From PNON01 sp964387025 (GTDB taxonomy: Bacteria > Chloroflexota > Anaerolineae > Anaerolineales > Anaerolineaceae), in the NCBI GenBank assembly GCA_964387025.1, contig CAYLUZ010000006.1, positions 1 through 64,000 of the forward strand: a stretch of 64,000 bases of DNA, written 5' to 3'. Numbering within the stretch: the first letter of the stretch is position 1; each line of letters starts with the position of its first letter. Under the pieces are notes generated by a model that searched no databases, was not told the origin of the DNA, and worked only from the letters and a program-made list of their open reading frames with translations. Positions 36,278-44,982 of the stretch are shown here, in pieces. Made by a program: the position numbers and the translations under genes.

Positions 36278-36312
36278 AAGAGGTTTTCCTTCACAGGATA
36301 ACCTCTTTTTTA
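36278..36312 (+). terminator. Rho-independent terminator after degV
   Basis: Stem AAGAGGTT / AACCTCTT with an inner TCCT / AGGA pair around a TCAC loop, followed by T5. It overlaps the end of the convergent alcohol dehydrogenase gene by a few bases. Confidence 0.8.
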
Positions 36313-37461
36313 ACTACTCATTTCTAGGATTCTGGATAATTCTTCCCTGGACAAATCAAATGGATTACCCTTCATACTGCTGGATTTAAGCGCTTTTTCA
36401 ATGATTATTGGATAATTATTTTTTTCAATTCCCAATTTTTCAAGCCCGGGAATACCAAGCTCAGAAGTCAATTCCTTCAGGTTTTTACCCGGGCTTGATA
36501 GACTATTGCCTGCTAGCAGACGGGTAATTTCCTCGATCCGATTGGTGATATGGATATTCTCTGGTCTACTTTTACTTTGCAGGTAATTTATTTCAAAAGA
36601 TGCTGGAAGTAGAGCAGCACAAATTTGCCCGTGATGAATTTCAGGATACATACCCCCAATTGCCGCCGCAAATCCATGAACCACACCTAGTCCGGAATTG
36701 GCCAGTGCCATTCCCCCAAATAGGCTTACCAATGCCATTTGCTCCCTGGCTGACACATTTCCTGGATAATGGTAAGCAGTAAGTAAAGCTTCTCGCGCAA
36801 TGGATACTGCCTGTAAGCAGATAGCATCAGTTATTGGATTTGCCTTTCGGGTAATTAACGGTTCAATGACCTGGGTCAATGCATCCATTCCAGTGGAGGC
36901 AGTAATATCTGGAGGAAGACCAAGAGTGAGGAGAGGGTCGATCATCGCAACTTTTGGCAGCATCAGCGGACTTCGTAAACTCACCTTTAGCCCGCTAGCC
37001 TGGTCATGTATCACCGCGTTTCGAGTTGCTTCAGATCCTGTTCCAGCTGTTGTCGGAATCGCAATAAATGGGAGTGATTCTTCTGTTAATGGATTTCCCT
37101 TTCCGATTACTTCCAGGAAATCGAGCAGCTCTCCTTCGTTGGATGAAAGTATAGCCAATGCCTTCCCCGAATCAATAACACTTCCACCCCCGATACTTAC
37201 GACAACCTCAGGATGAAAATCCTTAATGATTCTCAGTGAATCCTGGATAAATCCAATTCCAGGCTCTTTTTCAGAAATAATATGCATGATTGTGCACTTA
37301 TTTGCAATGGATTGTTGGTTTAATATCGGATTATCATATTGATTATGCTTTCCGGTGACCAATATAAGTCTTTTTCCAAAACCCAGGATAATTTCGCCAG
37401 CCTGGTTGACACACCCTAGCCCAAATATGATCTTTTGTGCAGTTCCAAATTCAAAGTTCAT
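36310..37461 (-). CDS. Iron-containing alcohol dehydrogenase
   Basis: NAD(P)-dependent group III alcohol dehydrogenase. The 383 residues contain the cofactor loop GGGSVIDSGKALAIL, TTAGTGSEATRNAVI, and the metal-binding set: Asp in GMDALTQVIEP and the histidines in GLGVVHGFAAAIGGMYPEIHHGQI. All expected ligands are present. Substrate unknown. The ATG at 37461 (MNFEFG) is chosen since AGGA lies 9 bases before it; an in-frame TTG six codons upstream is rejected. It lies 10 bases after the ABM-domain gene and is probably co-transcribed with it. Confidence 0.93.
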   Translation of the reverse strand: MNFEFGTAQKIIFGLGCVNQAGEIILGFGKRLILVTGKHNQYDNPILNQQSIANKCTIMHIISEKEPGIGFIQDSLRIIKDFHPEVVVSIGGGSVIDSGKALAILSSNEGELLDFLEVIGKGNPLTEESLPFIAIPTTAGTGSEATRNAVIHDQASGLKVSLRSPLMLPKVAMIDPLLTLGLPPDITASTGMDALTQVIEPLITRKANPITDAICLQAVSIAREALLTAYHYPGNVSAREQMALVSLFGGMALANSGLGVVHGFAAAIGGMYPEIHHGQICAALLPASFEINYLQSKSRPENIHITNRIEEITRLLAGNSLSSPGKNLKELTSELGIPGLEKLGIEKNNYPIIIEKALKSSSMKGNPFDLSREELSRILEMSS

Positions 37462-37471
37462 ACTAAAAGTC

Positions 37472-37768
37472 CTATTCAATAGGATAAATTGTCTTAAACC
37501 TGGTACTTTGGCGTGGTTCTGCCATCATATCATTCACACAATTACGCCAAATTCTATAATGCCGGGTATCTTTATGGGCAGCAGATGCATCCTGATCCTT
37601 ATAACCTTCAACTAGAATAAATTTGGAGAAATCTGTTTCTTCCTGGATCAAATCGAAGCGAATTACACCAGGTTCCAGTAAACTATCTTTCGCATTTTCT
37701 TTTGTAGCAACAATAAATTCTTCCACTTTTTCAGGACGAACCCTGACATGAACATGAACCAGAAACAT
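37472..37768 (-). CDS. ABM-domain (LsrG/YgiN-like) monooxygenase-fold protein
   Basis: 98 residues forming one antibiotic-biosynthesis-monooxygenase fold: MFLVHVHVRVRPEKVEEF, then SLLEPGVIRFDLIQEE, KFILVEGYKDQDASAAH and the C-terminal helix and strand. Small proteins of this kind act on quinones, autoinducers or toxic carbonyls, or have no known activity. An open frame continues 195 bases upstream, but the ATG at 37768 carries a near-perfect GGAGGT ribosome binding site and fits family length. Its pairing with the alcohol dehydrogenase suggests a shared job, perhaps detoxification of a reactive aldehyde. Confidence 0.85.
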   Translation of the reverse strand: MFLVHVHVRVRPEKVEEFIVATKENAKDSLLEPGVIRFDLIQEETDFSKFILVEGYKDQDASAAHKDTRHYRIWRNCVNDMMAEPRQSTRFKTIYPIE

Positions 37769-37846
37769 ATTACCTCCACATTTTTGAATTGGGTTAGAAT
37801 AAATTATACATATCTTATTGAAGAATTGCCTTAAGCCATCAATACT

Positions 37847-38572
37847 ATGACCGAACAAGATTTGAATAATTGGATACTCTACCAGGACCAAAGCCTCCTG
37901 GTTATCAATAAACCTGCTGGCATTCTTACTATTCCTGACGGGTATAAACCTGATGTTTCTCACCTGAAGAGTATTCTAGAACCGGTATTTGGCCGACTTT
38001 TTATTGTACACAGATTGGATAAAGATACCAGTGGTGTTATGGTCATCGCCCGCACTGAAATGTCACACCGTAACCTGAACTTACAATTTGACAATCGAAT
38101 GATCAAAAAACAATATCAGGCTCTCATCATTGGCATTCCTGCCTGGGAAGAAATAACTGTTGATTCTCCCCTAACCGTCAATGGCGACCGTTCACACCGG
38201 ACCAGGGTACTTAAGAATAAAGGAAAACAAGCACTAACGGATTACTCAAAAGTCTTCAGTTGGCAATCAATTACACAAGTTAATGCTAAACCTCAGACAG
38301 GTTACACTCATCAAGTCCGAGCCCATATTAGCTCAATTGGATACCCGATCCTTTTCGATTCCCTTTATACACCACCTGATCTAAGAGAAAAGGCGGCTAC
38401 CATCATTAATTCTCTTGATGTGGACTCAATAAATCAACGAATAATGCTGCATGCAAGCGAAATTTCCTTCGTTCATCCGGAAAACGAAACACCAACTAGT
38501 TTTCAAGCACCAATGCAATCAGATATGGAGTACATCATTTCAATATTAAATAGCAAACGGAGCATAGTATGA
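37847..38572 (+). CDS. RluA-family pseudouridine synthase
   Basis: Converts uridine to pseudouridine in rRNA or tRNA. The 241 residues have the family start LLVINKPAGILTIPDG, the catalytic motif with aspartate in VHRLDKDTSGVMVIART (about 61-77) and the C-terminal TGYTHQVRAHISSIGYPI. No S4 domain is present and length is short, so this is the RluA/TruC type rather than RluC/RluD. The target base cannot be inferred. There is no clear ribosome binding site. A hairpin overlaps the stop codon region. Confidence 0.9.
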   Translation: MTEQDLNNWILYQDQSLLVINKPAGILTIPDGYKPDVSHLKSILEPVFGRLFIVHRLDKDTSGVMVIARTEMSHRNLNLQFDNRMIKKQYQALIIGIPAWEEITVDSPLTVNGDRSHRTRVLKNKGKQALTDYSKVFSWQSITQVNAKPQTGYTHQVRAHISSIGYPILFDSLYTPPDLREKAATIINSLDVDSINQRIMLHASEISFVHPENETPTSFQAPMQSDMEYIISILNSKRSIV

Positions 38573-38588
38573 TCCGCTGCTCCGTTTG
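38554..38588. terminator. Hairpin between convergent genes
   Basis: Perfect 11-bp stem CAAACGGAGCA / TGCTCCGTTTG with a 13-base loop, spanning the pseudouridine synthase stop codon and the space before the convergent GNAT-like gene. Short T-rich stretches rather than a long T-run; probably a two-way terminator. Confidence 0.6.
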
Positions 38589-38594
38589 TATGCT

Positions 38595-39725
38595 TTAATC
38601 TAATAATTTTTGAAATACCCGGTGATTTTTATAAGCTTTTCCACCTACATTTTCGAGGTCTTTACGCATTTGTTTGGTGGTTTCGGCAACCTGTGTCAGG
38701 TCTGCGTGATCAAAGTGAAACTCATGAATTGTATTTTCCATCTCGGAATAAAGGAGGGCATTACCTCCCCGGCCATGAAATTCCGGTAAAACTCCCATTC
38801 CATTAAATGAAACCCAATTTGTTCTGCCTACTTCAAGAAGAATATCTATAATGGAAAAGAGATTTAATTTGCCTTTAGCGCGCTGGAGGGCTTTAGAAAC
38901 ATCCTGAAATCCAAACAGGAAACCAACTACTTCGCCTTGATGTTCAATAATCTTAATGAGTTTGGGGTTTGCAAAATCGATCACCTGATTTACTGCGAAC
39001 CTTACTTCTTTCATCGTCAATGGATAGTATTCCCAATTGCTAACAAAGGTCTTGTTGTAGGCTTCACAAATCCGATCAGCATATTTTACTAAAGGCGGTT
39101 TGGTATTAAACCGGATCACTTTAAATGTTCCCCTTTCAACAACTTTATCTGCAATAAGTTTGATCTTCGGATCAAGGTGAAAATTAGGGGCGGGAATGTA
39201 GCAGGACACAAAGTCCACCTCTTTTTCAAACCCAAGGGCTTCGACGAGCTTTTGGTAATAATCATAGTTGTAATTCATCATTGTCATCATCTGACGATGT
39301 TCAAAACCTTCCACCTGAATACCATAACCATCGAACGGGCTCATGCCTTTTGGACCAACAATATGATTTAATCCCCTGGCTTTTGCCCATTCGAAAACTG
39401 TCTTAAAAAGGGCATTTGCTACTTCCTGATCGTTTATACTATCAAAAAAATAGAATTCAGCATCTTTTGTACCGTGATATGCATTGAACGGCTTGTTTTC
39501 AAGAGCAGCGATCCTGCCTACATCTTTTCCGTCTTTTACAGCAATAAAAAATTCCGCCACCGAGTGCTCGTAAAATGGATGCTTTTCATGATTCAGCATA
39601 ACCCGAATATCTGAATAAAAAGGTGGCACCCATTGCGGACAGTTCTGATAAAGGTCAAATTGAACTTTAATGAAACGATCCACCTGCTTTTTGTTGGTAG
39701 TGTCAATTTTTTCGATAAGGATCAT
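38595..39725 (-). CDS. GNAT-fold N-acetyltransferase-like protein
   Basis: 376 residues. The C-terminal half has the acetyl-CoA loop of GNAT enzymes in GVLPEFHGRGGNALLY, and the N-terminal part has ISDVGRIAALENK-like strands (DGKDVGRIAAL) and the conserved GPKGMSPFDGYGIQVEGFE. It resembles a family of uncharacterised proteins with a doubled GNAT fold. Substrate unknown. An AGAGG ribosome binding site precedes the ATG. Single gene flanked by convergent and upstream minus-strand genes. Confidence 0.7.
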   Translation of the reverse strand: MILIEKIDTTNKKQVDRFIKVQFDLYQNCPQWVPPFYSDIRVMLNHEKHPFYEHSVAEFFIAVKDGKDVGRIAALENKPFNAYHGTKDAEFYFFDSINDQEVANALFKTVFEWAKARGLNHIVGPKGMSPFDGYGIQVEGFEHRQMMTMMNYNYDYYQKLVEALGFEKEVDFVSCYIPAPNFHLDPKIKLIADKVVERGTFKVIRFNTKPPLVKYADRICEAYNKTFVSNWEYYPLTMKEVRFAVNQVIDFANPKLIKIIEHQGEVVGFLFGFQDVSKALQRAKGKLNLFSIIDILLEVGRTNWVSFNGMGVLPEFHGRGGNALLYSEMENTIHEFHFDHADLTQVAETTKQMRKDLENVGGKAYKNHRVFQKLLD

Positions 39726-39813
39726 TATTGCCTCTCAGGAAAATAATAGAATGTTGGATAATAAAAAAAGTATACACCGCAATAGTAATCATTCATACAC
39801 TTTTAACCCCATT

Positions 39814-40635
39814 TTATTCATTTGGATATTTTCTACTTGAAATGAAATCCAAAATATGGAGATTAACCAGGTCAGGTTGCTGAACGATTACAGCGTGCCC
39901 GGCTTGCGAAATGAAAATTTGATCACATTTTTGTAATTTCTTGGCCATTGTTGTTTGTGATTCAGGAAGGATAGTAGAGTCTCCTTCCCCTGTGATCATA
40001 AGACAAGGGGTAACAATGGAGTTAAGATATTTATCCAAATTCAATAGACTGATTTTATATAAGGTTTGTTTGTAAACACCAGGGTCAGTATTTACAATTT
40101 GTTTTACGATCATATCTCGGTATGGTGCATCTATTTCTGATGGAAACAATCGTTTTGCCATAAAAATTGCCTGATCCTCAATTGATAAGAAAATAACCTT
40201 CCATAAGCGAGTCACCAAATAAAGCAGACTACTAAATTTTTCCGGTCTGATCTTGGAAAAGGTATTGATCAAGATCGCTTTTTCGTAATTCTCAGAGTGA
40301 TCTGCCAACATCTTAAGTCCTATAGCACCGCCTAAAGAAATTCCGAGTAGAAAAATTGGTTTGTTAGTTATTTCACAAACAAATAAATACAGGATCTTAG
40401 CGCAATCTTCGATGGACCATTTACGTGTGATCGTTGTGGATGACCCGAATCCGGGGAGATCGGGAACTATCGGGCGGTATCCCGCTTCTCCAAGCGCTTT
40501 TTCCTGAAATATCCAACTCTGGCTATCGACTCCGAGACCGTGTAACAATAAAACTATTTGTCTATTATCCGGGTATTCATCCCGATAATTAAGGGTTTGT
40601 TTTATTGAATTACTATCGTAGTTCCAAATTGACAT
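39814..40635 (-). CDS. Alpha/beta hydrolase
   Basis: 273 residues with a complete catalytic triad context: the oxyanion region LLLHGLGVDSQSW, the nucleophile elbow GISLGGA (Ser), the acid in ITGEGDSTILP, and the histidine in QAGHAVIVQQP. Substrate unknown; family includes esterases and C-C bond hydrolases. The ATG at 40635 is preferred since AGGA lies 9 bases upstream. An in-frame ATG 99 bases further upstream gives an implausible cysteine/phenylalanine-rich extension. Confidence 0.85.
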   Translation of the reverse strand: MSIWNYDSNSIKQTLNYRDEYPDNRQIVLLLHGLGVDSQSWIFQEKALGEAGYRPIVPDLPGFGSSTTITRKWSIEDCAKILYLFVCEITNKPIFLLGISLGGAIGLKMLADHSENYEKAILINTFSKIRPEKFSSLLYLVTRLWKVIFLSIEDQAIFMAKRLFPSEIDAPYRDMIVKQIVNTDPGVYKQTLYKISLLNLDKYLNSIVTPCLMITGEGDSTILPESQTTMAKKLQKCDQIFISQAGHAVIVQQPDLVNLHILDFISSRKYPNE

Positions 40636-40769
40636 TTGAAATATCCTGACCAAGAAAAGGGAAGTGGATTTATATAATTCTACATCACTCACCGAAGCAA
40701 AAATGAATTGCAGGAGGTATCCTCCACACATCAATAATTACAGGCAATAATTGATTTCTTTGAATTTTC

Positions 40770-40798
40770 TTGACTATGTGATGATAACAGAATAGAAT
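40770..40798 (+). promoter_or_regulatory. Predicted promoter of the L25 gene
   Basis: TTGACT (-35, 40770-40775), 17-base spacer, TAGAAT (-10, 40793-40798). Start near 40805, leaving a leader of about 80 bases before the ATG. Confidence 0.65.
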
Positions 40799-40883
40799 TA
40801 CTCGCCACAATGAGGTGGTAAATTATTATATGTAGCGAAGGTAACCTGATTTTCAGGTGAGAGGCGCTGGAAAGAAGAAAAAG

Positions 40884-41528
40884 ATGGAAAAAGTAGTCAT
40901 TAACGCTTCACCCCGAACAGTAATTGGTAAAAAAGTTGGAGTTCTCCGCCGCGAAGGCAAACTACCGGGTGTATTATATGGTCATAATATCACTGCCACC
41001 CCTATCATAATGGATCTCCGCCAGGCATCAAAAGTTCTCCATTCAGTGACAGGTTCATCCATTGTAACAATTGACCTGGATGGCAAAGAACACGCAGTCA
41101 TTGTTCGAGAAAAGCAACGCAATTTTATCCGTGGTACATTTTTACATATCGATTTTCAGGTAATTTCCCTTACAGAGAAAATCCGCACCGATGTTAGCAT
41201 TGAATTGGTAGGATTATCTCCTGCGGTAAAAGATTTCAACGGTTTAATTGTGACCGGTACCGATAAATTAGACGTGGAATGCCTGCCACAGTACTTACCC
41301 GAAAAGATCACTGTCGATATATCCTCACTGTTGAAGATCGGCGATGGAATTTTTGTCCGTGATTTACATCTGGATAGCAATATCACCGTTTTCAATCATG
41401 AAGATGAACAGCTTGTTCATATTACTGCTCAAAAGGCTGAGGAAGAAGAAGTGGTCGAAGCAGTCGCTGCAGTTGAAGAACCTGAAATTATTGAGAAGGG
41501 TAAGAAGGAAGAAGAAGTACCCGAGTAA
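40884..41528 (+). CDS. rplY: 50S ribosomal protein L25 (CTC form)
   Basis: Binds 5S rRNA in the large ribosomal subunit. The 214 residues have the L25 domain (NASPRTVIGKKVGVLRREGKLPGVLYG, then DGKEHAVIVREKQRN) and the C-terminal TL5/CTC domain, ending in an acidic, alanine-rich tail (EEEEVVEAVAAVEEPE), the long form related to general stress protein Ctc. The ATG at 40884 is preferred, with GGAAAGAAG just upstream; a GTG 27 bases earlier is possible and would add MRGAGKKKK. A strong terminator follows. Confidence 0.95.
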   Translation: MEKVVINASPRTVIGKKVGVLRREGKLPGVLYGHNITATPIIMDLRQASKVLHSVTGSSIVTIDLDGKEHAVIVREKQRNFIRGTFLHIDFQVISLTEKIRTDVSIELVGLSPAVKDFNGLIVTGTDKLDVECLPQYLPEKITVDISSLLKIGDGIFVRDLHLDSNITVFNHEDEQLVHITAQKAEEEEVVEAVAAVEEPEIIEKGKKEEEVPE

Positions 41529-41544
41529 TTTCTACTATTGGATC

Positions 41545-41580
41545 AAAAAAGCCAACGGAACAAATTCCGTTGGCTTTTTT
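41545..41580. terminator. Two-way terminator between L25 and NUDIX genes
   Basis: Perfect 16-bp stem AAAAAAGCCAACGGAA with a CAAA loop (41561-41564) and T6 on the plus strand; the A6 start supplies a T-run on the other strand, so it can stop both convergent transcripts. Confidence 0.93.
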
Positions 41581-42187
41581 ATTTTAATAGTTCAAGAATC
41601 TTCATGGATAACATCGCGGTAATTCCCCATACTATGTGCCCGCCATATTCTTTATAATAGATTACATTACGATGAAAATTCGAGTTGCTATCCTTAAATT
41701 CCCGCTCTTCCCGATTGGTTTCATCCGCTAACCACACAATCGGAATTGAAAATACACTTTCTACCTCTGCTTTTTCAAGATGATAGTGTAAGTTAGTTGA
41801 AATCAATCCTACAAAAGGTGTAATTGTATAATTCGAAATTGTATTAATTGGAGGAATTGATCCAAGAATTTGAATTTCTTCCTTCTTGATACCAATTTCC
41901 TCAAAAGTCTCACGCAATGCTGTTTCTTTCAAACACAGATCCTGTTCTTCCCAGGCACCTCCAGGAAAAGAAACTTGCCCTTTATGATCCCTGACAGACT
42001 GTGTACGCTGAGTAAACAGGATATTCCATTGGTCATTTTCTCTAACGAAAAGGATCAACACCGCAGCCGGGAAGTATCCATCATTTTGACTCGGTGGAAC
42101 ATCACAAAAATTATGGTCCAGCTTTTCATTTAGTTTAATAAATGGATCTGATTGTATTGACTGGCTCAGGTTTACTCCCTTATTCAT
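41579..42187 (-). CDS. NUDIX hydrolase, CoA pyrophosphatase type
   Basis: Hydrolyses a nucleoside diphosphate linked to another group, probably CoA or its derivatives. The 202 residues contain the full NUDIX box in GGAWEEQDLCLKETALRETFEEIGI, and the upstream VLILFVRENDQWNILFTQRTQSVRDHKGQVSFPGG, which is typical of the CoA-specific (NudL/YeaB) group. It begins 2 bases after the trmI stop, so is translated with it. Unusually, its 3' end runs into the shared terminator. Confidence 0.92.
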   Translation of the reverse strand: MNKGVNLSQSIQSDPFIKLNEKLDHNFCDVPPSQNDGYFPAAVLILFVRENDQWNILFTQRTQSVRDHKGQVSFPGGAWEEQDLCLKETALRETFEEIGIKKEEIQILGSIPPINTISNYTITPFVGLISTNLHYHLEKAEVESVFSIPIVWLADETNREEREFKDSNSNFHRNVIYYKEYGGHIVWGITAMLSMKILELLK

Positions 42188-42189
42188 TA

Positions 42190-43032
42190 TTAGTCATCGG
42201 CTTCGAACGTTTCTTCCAGCAGATCATCAGATTCCGCTTCTTGGGTAAAGTTCACCGGACGGGCAAATATAAGGAATCCGGTATGGGCTACCATACGATC
42301 AGTGGGCCTAAAATGGTCTGATTCTGCTTTGTAATATCGCATCATGATCTCACAAACATCCACGAATGCAAATTTTTCCTGCCTTAAGGCTTCCAACAGT
42401 CGAATTACTTGATTAGTCGTGGGCAGAATGGTTCCAAAAAAACCACCCGGTTTCAAAGCAGAACGAATCTGTGGCATGAAATCGTATGGATTTTGAACAT
42501 CCAGGAAGGCAGCATCCATACCCGTCTCAAAGAATCCATTTCGAATATCATGGAGTTTAAATTCCACCCTATCCTGAAGTTCCACTTTTTCCAGATTCTT
42601 TCGAGCCAGGTTCATCATATCTTCCCGGCTTTCATAGGTGTACACTTTTCCCTCTTTACCTACTGCATAAGCAAATGCTGTCGTTAATGCCCCGGAGCCT
42701 GTCCCTGCCTCCAACACCTTTATTCCAGGTCCGATTCCCAGCCGTACCATGATATATCCGATGTCTTTAGGATAGATGATCTGAGTGTTGCGTTTGATCT
42801 GTCGTAAGAGATCAGCAAGAGCAGGCTGCAGGATGATGAAAGGGCTGTGATTATGACTGTAAATCTTACTTCCCCAGGTTAAACCGATGATCTGGTCGTG
42901 CTGTATCACCCCCCGATGTGATTGAAATTCAGCTCCGGGAACTAATTTGATTATAAAATGCTTATGATTAAGCCCGACAAGACTAGCCAGGTCCCCAGCC
43001 TGTGCGGTAGTTCCACTTAAGTTCCAGCTCAC
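42190..43032 (-). CDS. trmI: tRNA (adenine-58-N1)-methyltransferase
   Basis: Methylates A58 in the T-loop of tRNAs using S-adenosylmethionine, stabilising their structure. The 280 residues have the TrmI N-terminal domain (GVIQHDQIIGLTWGSKIYSHN), the SAM-binding motif VLEAGTGSGALTTAFAYAVG, and the acidic residue in FLDVQNPYDFMP. The start is GTG at 43032, with AAGGAG 8 bases upstream. The gene lies about 100 bases from a divergent tRNA gene, a suggestive but not meaningful neighbour. Confidence 0.94.
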   Translation of the reverse strand: MSWNLSGTTAQAGDLASLVGLNHKHFIIKLVPGAEFQSHRGVIQHDQIIGLTWGSKIYSHNHSPFIILQPALADLLRQIKRNTQIIYPKDIGYIMVRLGIGPGIKVLEAGTGSGALTTAFAYAVGKEGKVYTYESREDMMNLARKNLEKVELQDRVEFKLHDIRNGFFETGMDAAFLDVQNPYDFMPQIRSALKPGGFFGTILPTTNQVIRLLEALRQEKFAFVDVCEIMMRYYKAESDHFRPTDRMVAHTGFLIFARPVNFTQEAESDDLLEETFEADD

Positions 43033-43113
43033 TGATGTACTCCTTCAAAATCGAATGCCCTGATTATAACAAGTGTTGAGAAGATTCCTATGGAAATATT
43101 CATGGTTTTATGC

Positions 43114-43119
43114 TAGAAT
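43114..43119 (+). promoter_or_regulatory. Extended -10 promoter of the tRNA gene
   Basis: TGCTAGAAT: an extended -10 (TGn before TAGAAT at 43114-43119), about 13 bases before the tRNA 5' end. The -35 region (TGGAAA, 43091-43096) is weak, as allowed with an extended -10. Confidence 0.5.
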
Positions 43120-43132
43120 ACAATCCGCTTAT

Positions 43133-43204
43133 GGCGAGGTAGCTCAACGGTGGAGCAGTGGACTCATAAGCCATTGGTTGTGGGTTCAAATCCCACCCTC
43201 GCCA
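43133..43204 (+). tRNA. tRNA with CAT anticodon (Met, or Ile2 if lysidine-modified)
   Basis: Folds as a complete cloverleaf of 72 bases: acceptor GGCGAGG / CCTCGCC, D stem GCTC / GAGC, anticodon loop CTCATAA with CAT at 43165-43167, T stem GTGGG / CCCAC with loop TTCAAAT, discriminator A. No 3' CCA is encoded. The anticodon stem GTGGA / GCCAT ends in an A-G mismatch next to the loop (43162 with 43170) and a G-T wobble at the far end. The first acceptor pair G-C is not the mismatch expected of initiator tRNA, so elongator Met or CAT-Ile is more likely. Confidence 0.93.
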
Positions 43205-43232
43205 CTCAAGAAAATTATTTTTAAAATATATG

Positions 43233-43270
43233 ACCAACTATTATAAAAAAATGTTGGTTTTATTTATTTA
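43233..43270 (+). terminator. Terminator after the tRNA
   Basis: Stem ACCAAC (43233-43238) / GTTGGT (43253-43258) with a 14-base A-rich loop and a T-rich tail. Confidence 0.5.
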
Positions 43271-43310
43271 ATTCTGATCTTCCACTTAAATCGGCAAAGT
43301 TAATAATTTT

Positions 43311-44909
43311 TCATTTTCGAGCTAGCGGTCCTGCCTGGAGAACCTCCAATGGGACTGCATCTTTATATTTTTCAAAATTAGCTATAAACATTGCCGCTAA
43401 ACTCCGAGCTTGGGCGTCATATTTCGCTGGATCAGGCCAGGTATTACGTGGATTTAGAACTTCTGCTGGAACGTTCGGGCACGATCTCGGTATCTGTAAA
43501 CCAAATATCGGATCGATATCATTATCCACTGAATCCAGCATGCCACTTAAAAGAGCATCCACCATGGCCCGGGTGTACGAAATCTTCATCCGGGAGCCAA
43601 TACCATAGGCTCCACCAGTCCATCCGGTATTGACCAGCCAGCATCGTGAATTGAATTTTCGAATCTTTTCCCCCAGCAGCCGGGCATAAACCATCGGATG
43701 ATGCACCATGAAAGGACCACCAAAACATGTGCTGAAAGTGGCCTGGGGTTCTTTTAATCGTTTTTCCGTTCCAGCAACTTTTGCTGTGTAACCGGATAAA
43801 AATTGATACATGGCTTGTTCGGGCGTCAATCGCGAGATGGGGGGCAGCACACCGAATGCGTCTGCGGTTAAGAAAACGACATCCTTGGGGTGTCCACCCA
43901 TCCCTGTAGGTTCATAATTCTCGATTTCACTCAATAAATAGGAAGCCCGTGTGTTTTCTGTGATCGAATCATCACTCAAGTCAATTTGCCTGGTTTCAAG
44001 ATCAATGACCACATTTTCCAATATGGTGCCAAATCGCCTGGTCATGTTATATATTTGTGGTTCGTCCTGGGGAGACAGACGGATCACTTTCGCATAACAG
44101 CCGCCTTCAAAGTTGAATATGCCCTGGTCGTTCCATCCGTGTTCATCATCTCCGATTAGGTGTCTTTTGGGATCTGAAGAAAGGGTTGTCTTTCCCGTAC
44201 CGCTCAGACCAAAGAATAAGGCGGATTGGTTATCTGAACCAATATTTGCCGCACAATGCATCGGCAATATCCCTTGCAAAGGAAATAGATAATTTAAAAT
44301 GGTAAAAACACACTTCTTGACCTCACCGGCATACCTGGTGCCAGATATAAGCGCTAACTTTTGTCCTGGATGGATTGCCACGACAACATCTGAGGAAGTT
44401 CCATCAATTTCGGGTTCAGTCTCAAACCCGGTAGCCACCAGTACGGTGAACTGAGGTTTGAATTCATTTGTGCCAGCATCATCAGCATGCCGGAACATAT
44501 TATAGGCAAACAGGCTCTGCCAGGCTGTATCTGTAATAATTTGTGCCGGGAATCTGCAGGATGGGTCAGCTCCAGCGTAACAATTCTGTACAAATAGTTC
44601 CTGGTTATTACAATATTCCACCATGCGGGATTTTAATATTTCAAATTTCACTGGATCAAAGGGTTTATTATCTTTGTTCCACCAGATCTTATCCTCGCTT
44701 GAAGCCTCACGTACATAGAATTTATCATTAGGCGATCTGCCTGTTGATTTCCCGGTATAAATAACTACTGGACCCTTTTCTGCGATCATCGCCTCGCTGC
44801 GCTTGACGATTTCCTCATAGAGTAATGGTGGTGTTAGGTTCCAGTGGATTTTTTTGGGTTCAATCGCGTTGATTCCATCCAATTCGATCCGGGAACTAAA
44901 ATTTTCCAT
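43311..44909 (-). CDS. pckA: Phosphoenolpyruvate carboxykinase (ATP)
   Basis: Interconverts oxaloacetate and phosphoenolpyruvate with ATP, the first step of gluconeogenesis or an anaplerotic/ATP-forming step in fermenters. The 532 residues are of the standard ATP type, with STGRSPNDKF (55-64), LISGTRYAGEVKK (187-199), the P-loop GLSGTGKTT (234-242) and GDDEHGWNDQGIFNFEGGCYAK. All motifs look intact. The ATG has AGGAGAG upstream. It lies in the same direction as pyrB downstream of it, with 59 bases and a possible terminator between. Confidence 0.97.
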   Translation of the reverse strand: MENFSSRIELDGINAIEPKKIHWNLTPPLLYEEIVKRSEAMIAEKGPVVIYTGKSTGRSPNDKFYVREASSEDKIWWNKDNKPFDPVKFEILKSRMVEYCNNQELFVQNCYAGADPSCRFPAQIITDTAWQSLFAYNMFRHADDAGTNEFKPQFTVLVATGFETEPEIDGTSSDVVVAIHPGQKLALISGTRYAGEVKKCVFTILNYLFPLQGILPMHCAANIGSDNQSALFFGLSGTGKTTLSSDPKRHLIGDDEHGWNDQGIFNFEGGCYAKVIRLSPQDEPQIYNMTRRFGTILENVVIDLETRQIDLSDDSITENTRASYLLSEIENYEPTGMGGHPKDVVFLTADAFGVLPPISRLTPEQAMYQFLSGYTAKVAGTEKRLKEPQATFSTCFGGPFMVHHPMVYARLLGEKIRKFNSRCWLVNTGWTGGAYGIGSRMKISYTRAMVDALLSGMLDSVDNDIDPIFGLQIPRSCPNVPAEVLNPRNTWPDPAKYDAQARSLAAMFIANFEKYKDAVPLEVLQAGPLARK

Positions 44910-44959
44910 TCTGTTATCTCTCCTGGCAATCTGTGATTAAAAAGCCAAAGCTTGCTTGT

Positions 44960-44982
44960 CCGGGATTTTTATTCCATCCCGG
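44960..44982 (-). terminator. Hairpin at the end of pyrB
   Basis: Stem CCGGGAT / ATCCCGG with a 9-base loop on the minus strand, overlapping the pyrB stop and followed about 20 bases later by a T5 run. A weak terminator or attenuator before pckA. Confidence 0.4.

Noticed and set aside
37769..37963. N-terminal extension of the ABM-domain protein by 65 codons
   Set aside because: It overlaps the start of the divergent pseudouridine synthase gene, and the inner ATG at 37768 has a near-perfect GGAGGT site and gives the normal family length.
40636..40734. Upstream ATG extension of the alpha/beta hydrolase
   Set aside because: The extra 33 residues do not resemble the family or a signal peptide; the ATG at 40635 has AGGA in front.
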